NCBI GenBank assembly: GCA_009842505.1
Contig: VYFG01000154.1
Span: 1-36,588, forward strand
Reading direction: 5' to 3'
DNA: 36,588 bases
From: Gammaproteobacteria bacterium
GTDB lineage: Bacteria > Pseudomonadota > Gammaproteobacteria > Arenicellales > Poriferihabitantaceae
Below the pieces are notes generated by a model. It was given only the letters and a program-made list of their open reading frames with translations, was not told the DNA's origin and ran no database searches. Position numbers and translations under genes: made by a program. Below, in pieces: positions 16,205 to 24,876 of this stretch (its first letter is position 1; every line of letters starts with the position of its first letter).

Positions 16205-16447
16205 ATGGAAATTTTTTTTCTCGTTCCCTTCACCCTGTTCTGGGGAATTTTCCAGGAAGCGAAGTACCTGGCACGGACCCATTTCTCCGACGATATAGAA
16301 ACATCCCGCATCCACGATGTGCCTAAGCGAGACCGCTGTACTCTGGACGTGGAGAGATTCGACCTGTTACTCGCCCCCCCTAGACGCAAGCAGAACAAAC
16401 AGAAGAGTGCGCCTTCAAAGCTCTCGACCAACAGCACAGAACGATGA
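16205..16447 (+). CDS. Possible 80-aa membrane protein
   Basis: An 80-codon frame whose product starts MEIFFLVPFTLFWGIFQEAK (one membrane helix, about residues 3-17). A charged region rich in Arg, Lys and Asp follows. It lies on the strand opposite the flanking transfer genes, in the 430-bp gap upstream of the RadA-like gene, and is followed 113 bp later by another small membrane ORF. There is no clear ribosome site or promoter, and a long unconvincing frame exists on the other strand. Existence is uncertain. Confidence 0.3.
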   Translation: MEIFFLVPFTLFWGIFQEAKYLARTHFSDDIETSRIHDVPKRDRCTLDVERFDLLLAPPRRKQNKQKSAPSKLSTNSTER

Positions 16448-16492
16448 ACTGATGCAGCCAGCCGGGAACTGACAGGCCCAGCTGATAGTGAA

Positions 16493-16521
16493 TTCTGGCA
16501 GTTCCGGAAGGGTGTTATAAT
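16493..16521 (+). promoter_or_regulatory. Extended -10 promoter for the small ORF at 16561
   Basis: TG-T-TATAAT at 16513-16521 is a perfect extended -10 element. A weak -35 (TTCTGG, 16493-16498) stands at 17-bp spacing, which extended -10 promoters tolerate. Transcription would start near 16528, about 33 bases before the ATG at 16561. Confidence 0.6.
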
Positions 16522-16560
16522 CGTGCCACCGGCGGGTGAAACACTTCGGGACACAAAACA

Positions 16561-16797
16561 ATGACAATCGGATTCGGACTTGCTTCCACACTCCTTCTGC
16601 TTGGATTTGTCGTCTTGGTGTTTGTGTTGTTCGCGGCCGCCGCTAAGGACGCCGGCTACAAGCTGAATCTGAAAGGCTCCAGCGGCAAAGGAAAAAAGAA
16701 AAACGTAGGACGGGTAGTAGCCGCCGGGTATGTTGGGATCGGTATATACGACATGGCGCCTGAAGAAGGCGGAGTTGTCATCCATAAAATAAAATAG
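16561..16797 (+). CDS. 78-aa putative membrane protein
   Basis: The product begins with a hydrophobic segment (about residues 5-29, from GFGLASTLLLLGFVVLVFVL), then a basic KGSSGKGKKKN stretch, then a small hydrophobic and acidic tail. Lysine right after the membrane segment suggests the C-terminus is cytoplasmic. A perfect extended -10 promoter precedes it, with a GGGA about ten bases before the ATG. It is transcribed toward traG and ends 38 bp from the convergent traG stop. I do not recognise the family. An entry-exclusion or regulatory role would fit an own-promoter gene inside a transfer region, but nothing in the sequence shows it. Confidence 0.5.
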   Translation: MTIGFGLASTLLLLGFVVLVFVLFAAAAKDAGYKLNLKGSSGKGKKKNVGRVVAAGYVGIGIYDMAPEEGGVVIHKIK

Positions 16798-16835
16798 GAA
16801 AAACATTTGGATTTCGATCTTAGGGACGAGGAACT

Positions 16836-18419
16836 TCATTCCGCACCTCCCCTTTTCCGCCGCCTGTATTTCTGCGTTACTTTTCCGGATACTTCCTTAC
16901 CTTTGTTGTAGGCTGCACCTCTTGTACTACCCCCTGCCCTTCTGGCTTGGCCGTGTAAGAATGCACCCACCACACCTCCGCCTGCCATAGCGTCCATACC
17001 CGTAGCTGCACCCACCCCAATCGCCCCCATGATCCCAAACCAAAGCACTGGGATGATGACGTAGTACCCCATCAGGACGATATTGATCAGCCATTCCTTT
17101 TGGGTATTTCCGCCAAGGTGACCATGACTTCCGATTAACCAAGCTGACAGCGGCTGGGTGGCGCCATCGTAGAGCATGACCGTGAGGTAATGGTCCAGCC
17201 ACCCGGCGAAAGCCAGCAGGGCGTGGAGGAATACGAAGGAGAAGTAGAGGAAGGAGAGCCTGATCACTGCACTGATCCGGAAGGTGCTGAACAAGAGTCC
17301 GAGCGGAATGACCATGACCACGAACAGGAGCGTGACTGCAGCCATGATCGGCAGCGCCTGTTTCATGACATTGACAACCACGGTCATGTCCAGCCATTCC
17401 TTGGCGATCGCCATACCCCCCACGATATCAACGCCCTCCTGGTACCAGGATGTCCTACCCGTGGTGTACTCGGCCGACAGGCCTTCCCTCACATGAAAAT
17501 TCTCCAGGGTCTTGCGCACCAGGATGTTCTCCCGCTCGCGCTCGGTGCTTGAGCCGAGAAACCCCGTGAGCGATCCCCACATCCTGTCGAAGGTTCCCTG
17601 GTCGGCCCGGGCCTGGTCCAGGATCTTTTCCCGGATGGCCTCCCACCAGTCGGCGCAGGTATCGCCGAGTCCACGCCTGGCGAGTTCCCCGGGATTGGTG
17701 CTGAACTGGACGTGCAGAGACCCGGGCGCGTTCTTGCAATTGGTATTGTCGGTGCAGAGCCGGTAGCCCCCGGGCATGTTGACCAGGAACTCGCTACCGG
17801 CCCAGCTAACATCCTGTCCCGACACGACCACGTTCTGTTGCGCCAGACGCTGGTAGTTGTCCTTGGCCGGCCAGTAGCATCCCTGAAGGAATTCGTTGTA
17901 GTCGGCCGCAACCGAGGGATCCTCGATGTTCCGGGATTCGAGGAGCATGCGCGCATCGCGCAAATCGCCCGGGGTCCGGAACCGTTCAATCACCGCGTTG
18001 GTGAGCCCTGCGGACAGGGAGTGCAGCAGCCCCCACCAGGCGGGGATCCGGACCGGCGCCATGGATTGGCCGAAATGCCCGGCATAGGTCGTCGGATCGG
18101 CTGTTGCATCGACTTCGACCGGCGTGCCGCCCGGCGCCGCTGGCAGCCTGAACTTCACATCGGTGGGATTGATGGAATAGACCGGCGCCAGGCAGAAAAT
18201 GATGACGATGATTGCGACCACCATGTTCTTGATGTGGAGGACCACGGTTTCGTGGTTCTCCCCCCTGTCCTCGCCGAGGGACTGCGTGCTGGTGCTGACC
18301 AGCAGCCAGAGGATCGGCAGGACGATGAGCCCGGTGCCGACGAGGATCTCGTAGATCACGCCGTAGAGGTGCCAGGCGATCAGCGTCGTGTGGAGTTCGA
18401 GATAGGAAAACACGTACAT
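16836..18419 (-). CDS. traG: TraG-family mating-pair membrane protein (PFL_4713-like)
   Basis: Last gene of the T4SS operon, 527 aa. N-terminal helices (about 20-40 and 65-82), a periplasmic loop with several cysteines (QGCYWPA, LCTDNTNC, DTCADWW), and a C-terminal block of helices (about 365-475) ending in a basic tail (KYRRRKRGG). This is the TraG N-terminal-type protein that stabilises mating pairs in F- and GI-type systems; the long C-terminal domain of F TraG is absent, as usual for ICEs of this class. A strong GAGGAGG lies seven bases before the ATG. The gap to the upstream gene is 13 bp. Confidence 0.85.
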   Translation of the reverse strand: MYVFSYLELHTTLIAWHLYGVIYEILVGTGLIVLPILWLLVSTSTQSLGEDRGENHETVVLHIKNMVVAIIVIIFCLAPVYSINPTDVKFRLPAAPGGTPVEVDATADPTTYAGHFGQSMAPVRIPAWWGLLHSLSAGLTNAVIERFRTPGDLRDARMLLESRNIEDPSVAADYNEFLQGCYWPAKDNYQRLAQQNVVVSGQDVSWAGSEFLVNMPGGYRLCTDNTNCKNAPGSLHVQFSTNPGELARRGLGDTCADWWEAIREKILDQARADQGTFDRMWGSLTGFLGSSTERERENILVRKTLENFHVREGLSAEYTTGRTSWYQEGVDIVGGMAIAKEWLDMTVVVNVMKQALPIMAAVTLLFVVMVIPLGLLFSTFRISAVIRLSFLYFSFVFLHALLAFAGWLDHYLTVMLYDGATQPLSAWLIGSHGHLGGNTQKEWLINIVLMGYYVIIPVLWFGIMGAIGVGAATGMDAMAGGGVVGAFLHGQARRAGGSTRGAAYNKGKEVSGKVTQKYRRRKRGGAE

Positions 18420-18432
18420 TGGCCGGTCCTCC

Positions 18433-18771
18433 TCAGAACAGGAAAATCCGCTGGACGAGCACCAGCTCGCACACGGTCGCGACGATGGACATCGTGAGCC
18501 GGACGCGGTCGAGGCCCTCGCCCCTGGCCCCGCGCCATACGGGTCCGTACCAGACCAGGACCAAGTAGACGGTGATGCGGATCACGGCAAGGGCGATGGC
18601 ATGGGCATCCAGCGCACTCTGGACGGCGTGGACCTGTTCCGGGCTCGGCCCGTATCCCAGGAAGACGATGACGAACGGCGCAAGAGCAAGCAGGAGAAAT
18701 CCGGCCGCGCCGATCCGGAACAGCCGGATCCATCGAGCGAACCTGCCGATCGCGGGGATCATGCCGGTCAT
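18433..18771 (-). CDS. Small membrane protein between PFL_4711-like and traG
   Basis: A 112-aa protein with three predicted membrane segments: GFLLLALAPFVIVFLG (about 24-39), ALAVIRITVYLVLVWYG (about 60-76) and a C-terminal one (about 94-112). A small membrane protein at this place is common in GI-type T4SS operons (the tfc23 position of ICEHin1056, from memory). ATG 18771 overlaps the upstream stop as ATGA. A structural role in the transfer apparatus is inferred from conserved position. Confidence 0.7.
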   Translation of the reverse strand: MTGMIPAIGRFARWIRLFRIGAAGFLLLALAPFVIVFLGYGPSPEQVHAVQSALDAHAIALAVIRITVYLVLVWYGPVWRGARGEGLDRVRLTMSIVATVCELVLVQRIFLF

Positions 18772-20114
18772 CGCAACACCCCTCCCCCGGTTACCGGCGC
18801 CGGGCTGACGCCGCCGTCGCCCCGGTAGGTGTCCCGCTGTTCCCGGGTGCCGGACCGGATGATCTTCGCGGCCGTGGAGCTCGCCGCGCGGGTTCTCAGG
18901 TCGTATTCGTCCTGCAGAAGCCGGGCCTCCATCTCGAGAAGGGGAAGCGCTTCCTCGCGGATCAGGTCCCGCGCGGGGCTTGCCTGGACTTCCGGGACGC
19001 GGGAGCCGGCCAGGATGATGCGCCTGGCCAGGTGGACCTTCTCGAGGGCGCGAAGGAGCGCGATCTCGGTGGCGATCCGTTTGATGGCGGAGACCTGCAG
19101 GGCGGGACTCAGCCGCCGGAGCGACCGGACCAGGGTGGGCGTGACTGTGAGCCCGGGCACACCCAGATCCTCGAGGCCGTCCCAGGACGCCGGATCGTCG
19201 ATGGACCCATCGACCGCCTGCTGCAGTCGTACCGTGAGGGCGACCGCCTCCTCGTGCATCCCTGCGCCGAGTCCTCGGGGCGGCATTCCGGATGGGGGAG
19301 TGGTTCTGGCATTGGTGATGAAGGTTTCTCCCGTAATCTGGAGGATTTCCTCCACCGCGGTATCCGCAGTTGGCCAGTAGACCTTCAACCGGGAAGGCGC
19401 CGCACCCTCGGGCGCACTGCCGGCAGGTTCATCGAGCAGCATGTAACCTTCTGTGGAAACGCCCTCATAGACGGGAATTTCCCGGTTGTCGAATTCGTCG
19501 CAGAAATACCGTTCGCCCCCGATCCAGGTGATGCATCCATGCTGCTCCGCGACCGTCTCCCGGGCCTCATCGACTGGTGCGCCGGATCCGGCCGATTTGC
19601 GCCAGGTGTCCTGCTGGCCCCATTTGATCCAGTCGTAGAACGGGTTCTCGCCGGCGAGGATCTGACGTTCGGCGTCGCGGCAGGACTTGACCCCGAGACG
19701 GTACTCCTCCTCGTAGCGGAGCATCATGTTCTCCATCATGTTGGCAAGGTTGGGATTCGCCTGGCGGAGCAGGTAGAGCGGCAATGAAGCAACTACGCCG
19801 GTGGCGGCATACGTCAGGCTGTCGACGGCCCGGTCGAGTCCGTGGGTGAGGTTGCCGAACATGTGCCGGAGGTTCCGGGAAAGATCGAACCGGCCGCAGG
19901 AATAACCGAATGCCAGGGATGCGTCGCCGCCGATCCGGGTCTGGCGCCGGTAGCTTGCGGGACCGCCCAGGGCCTGGCCGCCACCGATCTCGTAATAGAC
20001 CAGGTCGTCGACCACGGCCTGCTGCGCGGATGCGGTTCCGGGCACGGTCGCGGCGGCCAGCAACCCGACCAGGGAAACCGGTGTGATGAACCCGGTCACT
20101 TTCTCTTTCATCAT
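18768..20114 (-). CDS. Integrating conjugative element protein, PFL_4711 family (TIGR03755)
   Basis: A 448-aa exported protein with a signal peptide (VSLVGLLAAATVPGTASAQQ, about 13-32). A mature part has YYEIGGGQALGGP, SLAFGYSCGRFDLSRNL and a long helical second half rich in Arg and Glu. The GYSCGxFD region and gene order place it in the PFL_4711 family, a periplasmic T4SS component related to TraH/TraF-side assembly factors. Two adjacent ATGs (20114, 20111) are possible and the ribosome site is poor; the 23-bp gap from the previous gene is one of the larger ones in the operon. Confidence 0.82.
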   Translation of the reverse strand: MMKEKVTGFITPVSLVGLLAAATVPGTASAQQAVVDDLVYYEIGGGQALGGPASYRRQTRIGGDASLAFGYSCGRFDLSRNLRHMFGNLTHGLDRAVDSLTYAATGVVASLPLYLLRQANPNLANMMENMMLRYEEEYRLGVKSCRDAERQILAGENPFYDWIKWGQQDTWRKSAGSGAPVDEARETVAEQHGCITWIGGERYFCDEFDNREIPVYEGVSTEGYMLLDEPAGSAPEGAAPSRLKVYWPTADTAVEEILQITGETFITNARTTPPSGMPPRGLGAGMHEEAVALTVRLQQAVDGSIDDPASWDGLEDLGVPGLTVTPTLVRSLRRLSPALQVSAIKRIATEIALLRALEKVHLARRIILAGSRVPEVQASPARDLIREEALPLLEMEARLLQDEYDLRTRAASSTAAKIIRSGTREQRDTYRGDGGVSPAPVTGGGVLR

Positions 20115-20137
20115 CTGTATATCAATTCGAAAAAAAA

Positions 20138-21148
20138 TCAAAACCGTATCCTTGCGATCGTCATTCCGGATCCCGGGCAGCAATGATGGAGCGGCCAATA
20201 GACCCAACCGTATCCACCCTCTCCCGGGCCGGAAACGTTCTCCCGATCCCGGTAATAATTCCGGTCCTCGCCGAACGTGGTGCACTGCCTCTCGCTGCGC
20301 GGATGAACCATCTGCCACCGGTCTGTTTTTTCGTCGCTCTCCGATATACCCGGGACCCGGATATATAGGTGCGGCTGGCCCGCACGAGTCGCGATGTCGA
20401 CGGCCCTCTGCGCGGTCACTGCGCCGGCAAGCACGTCGTGGTACTGCTGCACGTGGCCCTGGCGCGGATGGATCGTTCCCCACATCCCCGGGGAAAACCG
20501 GCCGATCGGGCGCATCCAGGGCACCCAGGTGGCCGGATAGAGCTGCTCGGTCAGTCCGGTTCTCCAGGCAGCGGCATTGACCTCGCTGGAGAAGTAGAGC
20601 GCCATGGGGGTGACGTTGGTGCTGCAGGCGACAGGAACCGCCCCACTGGTCAGCCACTCCCGAAAGGCAATCGTGGCGGGGTTGCCGACGATGGAGATTT
20701 CCTTGTACCGGAGATTGTCGCCGGACTGGGAACCCGCATCAGTGCTCCCTCCAGGGATTGTGACGGTGCTGTGACCACCCCCGAGGGGCACACCCACGGT
20801 GTTCAAGGAGACAACGTCGGCGGCCGCTGCAAGCGGCCGGCCGTACAGGGTCCTGGCGTCGGGCCAGGGCTTATGCCCGGGTTCGGTGTTGGCGGGCACG
20901 CCCCGGTGTGGAATCCGGTGCTCCACCCCGGGCACGGTCCTGATCCGGCACCCGAACAGCCCGCACTTGAGCTTGAGACAGATGCCCCGGATCTTCCAGT
21001 CGAGGCAGTCGACGGCTGTCGTCGCCTCGACGATGTCGGCACTGGTGAATGCCGGGGAGAATGTGGAATCGGCGTGCGGAACACCCGGGGCCAGGAAAAG
21101 AACCGGCAACAGCAATCCCATGACGGTTGACCCGAACGGAGCATTCAT
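20138..21148 (-). CDS. TraU-like protein, PFL_4710 family (TIGR03756)
   Basis: A 336-aa exported protein with signal peptide (about residues 8-26, LLLPVLFLAPGVPHADS). The mature part has many cysteines (VDCLDWKIRGICLKLKC, FGCRIR, ACSTN, CCPG), which is typical for TraU-type periplasmic T4SS proteins that need disulfide bonds. The CLDWKIxGxCLxLKCxxxGC pattern is the family signature. The ATG at 21148 overlaps the previous stop as ATGA. The thioredoxin-like PFL_4693 protein in the same operon could help fold it (inference). Confidence 0.88.
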   Translation of the reverse strand: MNAPFGSTVMGLLLPVLFLAPGVPHADSTFSPAFTSADIVEATTAVDCLDWKIRGICLKLKCGLFGCRIRTVPGVEHRIPHRGVPANTEPGHKPWPDARTLYGRPLAAAADVVSLNTVGVPLGGGHSTVTIPGGSTDAGSQSGDNLRYKEISIVGNPATIAFREWLTSGAVPVACSTNVTPMALYFSSEVNAAAWRTGLTEQLYPATWVPWMRPIGRFSPGMWGTIHPRQGHVQQYHDVLAGAVTAQRAVDIATRAGQPHLYIRVPGISESDEKTDRWQMVHPRSERQCTTFGEDRNYYRDRENVSGPGEGGYGWVYWPLHHCCPGSGMTIARIRF

Positions 21149-21579
21149 TTGCCTACCTCCGTCTTCTGCCATCCCCGGTACATCGTCACCGCGCGCCGAA
21201 GGTCAGAACCGAACCAGACTGCTCGGTCGTCGAGGATGATCGCCGGCAGATGCGTGATGTTGTCCTGCCTGATCCTGATGAGCGCTTGCCAGATGTTTTT
21301 CAATTCATTTTGCAGGGCAACAGTAATGCATCGTTTAGCAGCCTCGGGCCGCTCTCCAGGTAACATCCGATGCAGATTCCGGGCGATCTGCTCCTCGATG
21401 GCGGGGATGCGATCCAGGTTGATGACCATCGTGATGGCAGCCAGGTTCCGGGGCACTGTGACCGGAATCGTGCTGATGGTGTAGACGACGATATGTGTGG
21501 GACCGCCGGACGCGGCAAAACCGCTCGAGACGACCGCAAGGAATGTTGCAGCAAGGATGGACATAATGATCCTGTTCAT
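21145..21579 (-). CDS. Integrating conjugative element protein, PFL_4709 family (TIGR03757)
   Basis: A 144-aa exported protein: signal peptide (MNRIIMSILAATFLAVVSSG), then IVVYTISTIPV, helical middle and the strand LPAIILDDRAVWFGSD, which matches the family's conserved LPAVVFDG..VVYG element. ATG 21579 is preferred because GAGGA precedes it at good spacing. An in-frame ATG at 21597 overlaps the ATPase stop but lacks that site and lies before the signal peptide. This gene accompanies TraU-like genes in GI-type systems; its molecular role is not established. Confidence 0.82.
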   Translation of the reverse strand: MNRIIMSILAATFLAVVSSGFAASGGPTHIVVYTISTIPVTVPRNLAAITMVINLDRIPAIEEQIARNLHRMLPGERPEAAKRCITVALQNELKNIWQALIRIRQDNITHLPAIILDDRAVWFGSDLRRAVTMYRGWQKTEVGK

Positions 21580-21593
21580 TGGCAGGTCCTCAT

Positions 21594-24395
21594 TCATTGC
21601 AATCTCCTTTCCCGGATCCTTTCGGCGACCAGGTCCACGGCCTCAAGCTCTGTTGCGAGTCCCTTCTCCTCCACGAGCCGCCGACGTTCGGCAACCTCCG
21701 ACTCCTCGGTCTGGGCCAGGGCCATGGCAATGGCCGGCGGTACGTTCCGGAAGAGCATGGGAGGACGACCGGACAGAAGCACCCCTTCGCTATAGCGCCC
21801 GGGTGCCCGGCGGGCTTCTTCCAGGAGCAGCCGGTCCTCTTCGCTGAGACGGCGGAACCGTGCGACCTCCTCGATCTCCTCCTTCGGCATGGACAGGCAG
21901 AACCAGAACTCGCACATGTTCAGGATCTGCCTGGTGCCGTCCGGAAAGTCCGCCAGGCTCTGCGTGGCCATCCAGAGCCACAGACCCCACTTCCGCCACA
22001 TCTTCGAGCCACGGACTAGGTAGCCGGACAGGTGTCGATCGGTTGTCGTTACGTGGGCTTCGTCGATCATCACAACGGACTGCCGACCGCTGCCTCGGCG
22101 TCGCTCGGCGTCACGCTGGATGCGGTTCATCAGGCCGATAAAGGCGATGGACAGGATGTCCCGGGTGTCGTCGCCTTCGGCAAAGCGGCCGAAATCGACG
22201 ATGGTGCAGTCCGCCTCCGGCCAGGGCTCGCCATGGCGGTCGAACAGCCGACTGCGTTCTCCTTCCAGCGAGAGCAAGGCATTGTCGTGCAGGCGCTGGA
22301 TCCGTTCGATGACGTGCGGATCGGCCGCGGACTGGAATCCCCAGGGCACCTTGCCTTGCGCGTACTGCTCCAGAACGTCGACCAGGTCGGTGATGCGGGC
22401 ATGGGCGTCGCCGCGGTCACGGGCGACGACGGCCGCATCGATGAGGGCTGCGCGCACGTAGGTGCGGTCCTGGCGGCTGTAGAGCGCCTCCTCGGCGGGG
22501 TCGCATCCGGTGATGATCATCCGCGCCGCGGCTTCCATCTCGCCCAGGAAATCGACCCGTTCATCTTCGGCGGCGTTCCCGTCTACATCCTGTTCCAGCA
22601 TCCTCCCGGAGCCGGCGAAGGGAGGGAGCGAGACATCGCCCTGGTCGAGGCGGACGTAGTTGACCGACAGTCCCTTGCTTCTGAACCAGTCTCCCAGGAG
22701 CCGGAAGGAATCCCCCACGTCGACGATATAAAGATGTGGCCGGTGGACGGCCATGACCTGCAGCGCCAGATAATTGAGGAGCGCGGACTTGCCAGTGCCG
22801 GTCGGCCCGAGGATCAGGCAATGGGGCGCCTTGTCGCGATCCTCCGGATGCAGGATGTCCAGCATCACGGGCCGGCCCGACCTGTCGAAGAAGGTGAACC
22901 CCGGACGGCCCGAGCCCTGGGCCTTTCCCCACAGTGGAGATGCCGACAGCGCGTTTCCAAGCCACTGGTAGCGTTCGCGTATGAGATACCAGTTGTACTT
23001 GCGGTCGTATCCGGCGGGCAGGTAGCGGACATATTCGTCGAGCGGGAACACATCCGCGTCCGGATCGACGGTCTCGATTCCCTCGTTTGTGCAGAGCGAC
23101 TGGATCCTGGCGAGACGGTCCTCGAGATCGGGCAGGTCCTGCCCACGCACGAAGAACCCCATGACGGTGGGGAACATGAGGTTGCCTTCGGCCAGGGCGG
23201 AAAGGCAATCCTCGACATCGCCGCGGACCAGGACGCTTTCGGGGTTGTCACTCCTTGAGCGCCGGGCGATGAAGTCGAGGTGGGCAGCGACCTCGTCCTG
23301 AGGCTGGAACACGATCTGGAGAGTGGTCACGGTGTCCGTGGGCAGGCGGTCGACGAAGGCGGCGGCGGTCCTGCCGCGACCCGCGGATTTTTCCAGGGTA
23401 AGGAGGCCTGCCCGGGGCTCGGTCCGGAACCCGGTCACCGGCAGAAACCTATGCGGGCGCTTGCAGAACCACCAGACACCGTTGTCCGGGTCGGATATCG
23501 GAAAATGCCTGATGACCGCATTGCAGAGGTCAAAAGTGGGAAGATATTCCTGTTCGTCCGGATCGCCGTGCAGGCCCAGGTGTTCCCATGCGTCCGTTCT
23601 CGCGAATGTCGGATTGAGCCAGGGGAACATCCAGTTGGAGAATGCCCCGGGCGCGAGCCGGCGGCTGGAGATGCCGGCGGCATCGAGGCCGTGCTCGATG
23701 TGATTAGCGAGTTCGTCAAGTTCGTCGACGGGCCACCGCCCCGCCCGGTCGGGGTAGGCGGACGGATCGAACCGGCGGTACAGCACGAGGCGGCAGCGCC
23801 GCATCCGGCCTCCCCAGCGCGCGCCGGTGTGGGTGTCTTCGAAAATGCCTCCCGGCTTGCCGATATCCATCAGGTGGACGCGCATGACGTCCTGGAAATC
23901 CCGACCGAAGCGGTCGTCCACGCTGCTGGCTTCGACGGTGTATTCCTGGAGCCTGCAGGCCGCGTCCAGCAGGGGTTCGTCCTGCAGGTACAGCTGGACG
24001 ATCCAGGGGTCCCGGGGGCGTTGGGGGATCACCTTGAATACGGATTCCATCTGGTCGAGCATTCTCTCGAGTTGGGCGCGGGAGCGTGCCTCGGCGTCCA
24101 CGGGATCCAGTTCCAGGATCGCGGCCGCGGACGGCCAGTCCTGCAGCAGGAATAGACGCGTGCGGCGGTCCCAGGCGCGGACCGGGAGGAATCGGGCAAA
24201 GGATGGCGGGGGCTCGTACATGGCCCTGTGTTCGGACCAAGAAAGGCGCGGGGTGCCGTCGTGAAGGAAACCGAGTCGGGTCGCGAGCCGGCGGAGGTTT
24301 CCGAGCCATTCCGGGCGCTGCGCAGGAACCGCATCGATATCGGTATCCCGATACCTTGCCGGAATCTTTTTCTTCAGATTTGGTATACCCGTCAT
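21594..24395 (-). CDS. VirB4/TraC-type conjugative transfer ATPase, PFL_4706 family (TIGR03744)
   Basis: The large T4SS ATPase, 933 aa, at the inner membrane. Walker A GPTGTGKSALLNY near 529-541; Walker B VVMIDEAHV near 770-778; then the typical MWRKWGLWLWMATQS stretch. The N-terminal 500 residues form the VirB4 N-domain. Length agrees with the family. It energises assembly of the transfer channel and, with TraD, substrate export. ATG 24395 lies 34 bp after the lipoprotein stop, and the 3' end overlaps the frame of the next gene. Very firm call. Confidence 0.94.
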   Translation of the reverse strand: MTGIPNLKKKIPARYRDTDIDAVPAQRPEWLGNLRRLATRLGFLHDGTPRLSWSEHRAMYEPPPSFARFLPVRAWDRRTRLFLLQDWPSAAAILELDPVDAEARSRAQLERMLDQMESVFKVIPQRPRDPWIVQLYLQDEPLLDAACRLQEYTVEASSVDDRFGRDFQDVMRVHLMDIGKPGGIFEDTHTGARWGGRMRRCRLVLYRRFDPSAYPDRAGRWPVDELDELANHIEHGLDAAGISSRRLAPGAFSNWMFPWLNPTFARTDAWEHLGLHGDPDEQEYLPTFDLCNAVIRHFPISDPDNGVWWFCKRPHRFLPVTGFRTEPRAGLLTLEKSAGRGRTAAAFVDRLPTDTVTTLQIVFQPQDEVAAHLDFIARRSRSDNPESVLVRGDVEDCLSALAEGNLMFPTVMGFFVRGQDLPDLEDRLARIQSLCTNEGIETVDPDADVFPLDEYVRYLPAGYDRKYNWYLIRERYQWLGNALSASPLWGKAQGSGRPGFTFFDRSGRPVMLDILHPEDRDKAPHCLILGPTGTGKSALLNYLALQVMAVHRPHLYIVDVGDSFRLLGDWFRSKGLSVNYVRLDQGDVSLPPFAGSGRMLEQDVDGNAAEDERVDFLGEMEAAARMIITGCDPAEEALYSRQDRTYVRAALIDAAVVARDRGDAHARITDLVDVLEQYAQGKVPWGFQSAADPHVIERIQRLHDNALLSLEGERSRLFDRHGEPWPEADCTIVDFGRFAEGDDTRDILSIAFIGLMNRIQRDAERRRGSGRQSVVMIDEAHVTTTDRHLSGYLVRGSKMWRKWGLWLWMATQSLADFPDGTRQILNMCEFWFCLSMPKEEIEEVARFRRLSEEDRLLLEEARRAPGRYSEGVLLSGRPPMLFRNVPPAIAMALAQTEESEVAERRRLVEEKGLATELEAVDLVAERIRERRLQ

Positions 24396-24429
24396 TATTG
24401 GTTGCTTTTCTTCAGATCCGGCATACCCG

Positions 24430-24876
24430 TTATTTCAGGACTCCCTCGCGGAAAGCCTCGCCCGGCAGGGCGAAATGACTGCTTCCCTCGAACAGATGGA
24501 AGAAAGTGGCGTAACCCGGCACCGGCGCTCCATCTACGGTCAGGTGGGGGAAGACGTACAGGGTGATCCGGGGATTCCGGAGTTCCGGAAACAGGACAGA
24601 AAGTTCGTTCTCGGCAGAGCGGGTCCACGCGGCTGCACCGGCGGCACCGCCCAGGTTCCATCCGACGTGATCGCCGAGAAGCGCGGTCACCGGTCCGGCA
24701 CTGTGCCAGACCTGTTCTGTGGTGGGGCCGCTGTCGTCGAAGACCTCTTCGCGCACTGGTGCCGAGCACCCGGACAGGACCACCACGGCAGCCACGATCG
24801 CCGCATCGATTCCGGCAAGAGTCACCCCGCCCAACCGAATCCTCCGCCGCCACATCCGAGGCACGAAAAACATCAA
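24430..24876 (-). CDS. Conjugative transfer region lipoprotein (TIGR03751)
   Basis: A 148-aa lipoprotein: positively charged start, hydrophobic segment and lipobox VLSGC with Cys37, predicted to be outer-membrane anchored. The C-terminal half has LYVFPHLTVDGAPVPGYAT and FALPGE, which are diagnostic for TIGR03751. It sits between the VirB10-like gene (4-bp overlap) and the VirB4-like gene, as in other GI-type T4SS operons, and plays the part of a VirB7/TraV-like core-complex lipoprotein by position. Confidence 0.9.
   Translation of the reverse strand: MMFFVPRMWRRRIRLGGVTLAGIDAAIVAAVVVLSGCSAPVREEVFDDSGPTTEQVWHSAGPVTALLGDHVGWNLGGAAGAAAWTRSAENELSVLFPELRNPRITLYVFPHLTVDGAPVPGYATFFHLFEGSSHFALPGEAFREGVLK

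Noticed and set aside
16123..16839. 238-codon minus-strand frame between traG and the RadA-like gene
   Set aside because: It covers the antisense of the small plus-strand ORF with a good promoter, overlaps the RadA-like start, and its Ser/Arg/Cys-rich product lacks any recognisable pattern.
22032..23258. 408-codon plus-strand frame inside the VirB4-like gene, and a similar frame at 26327-27571
   Set aside because: Both lie antisense to proteins with firm family signatures and have low-complexity products.
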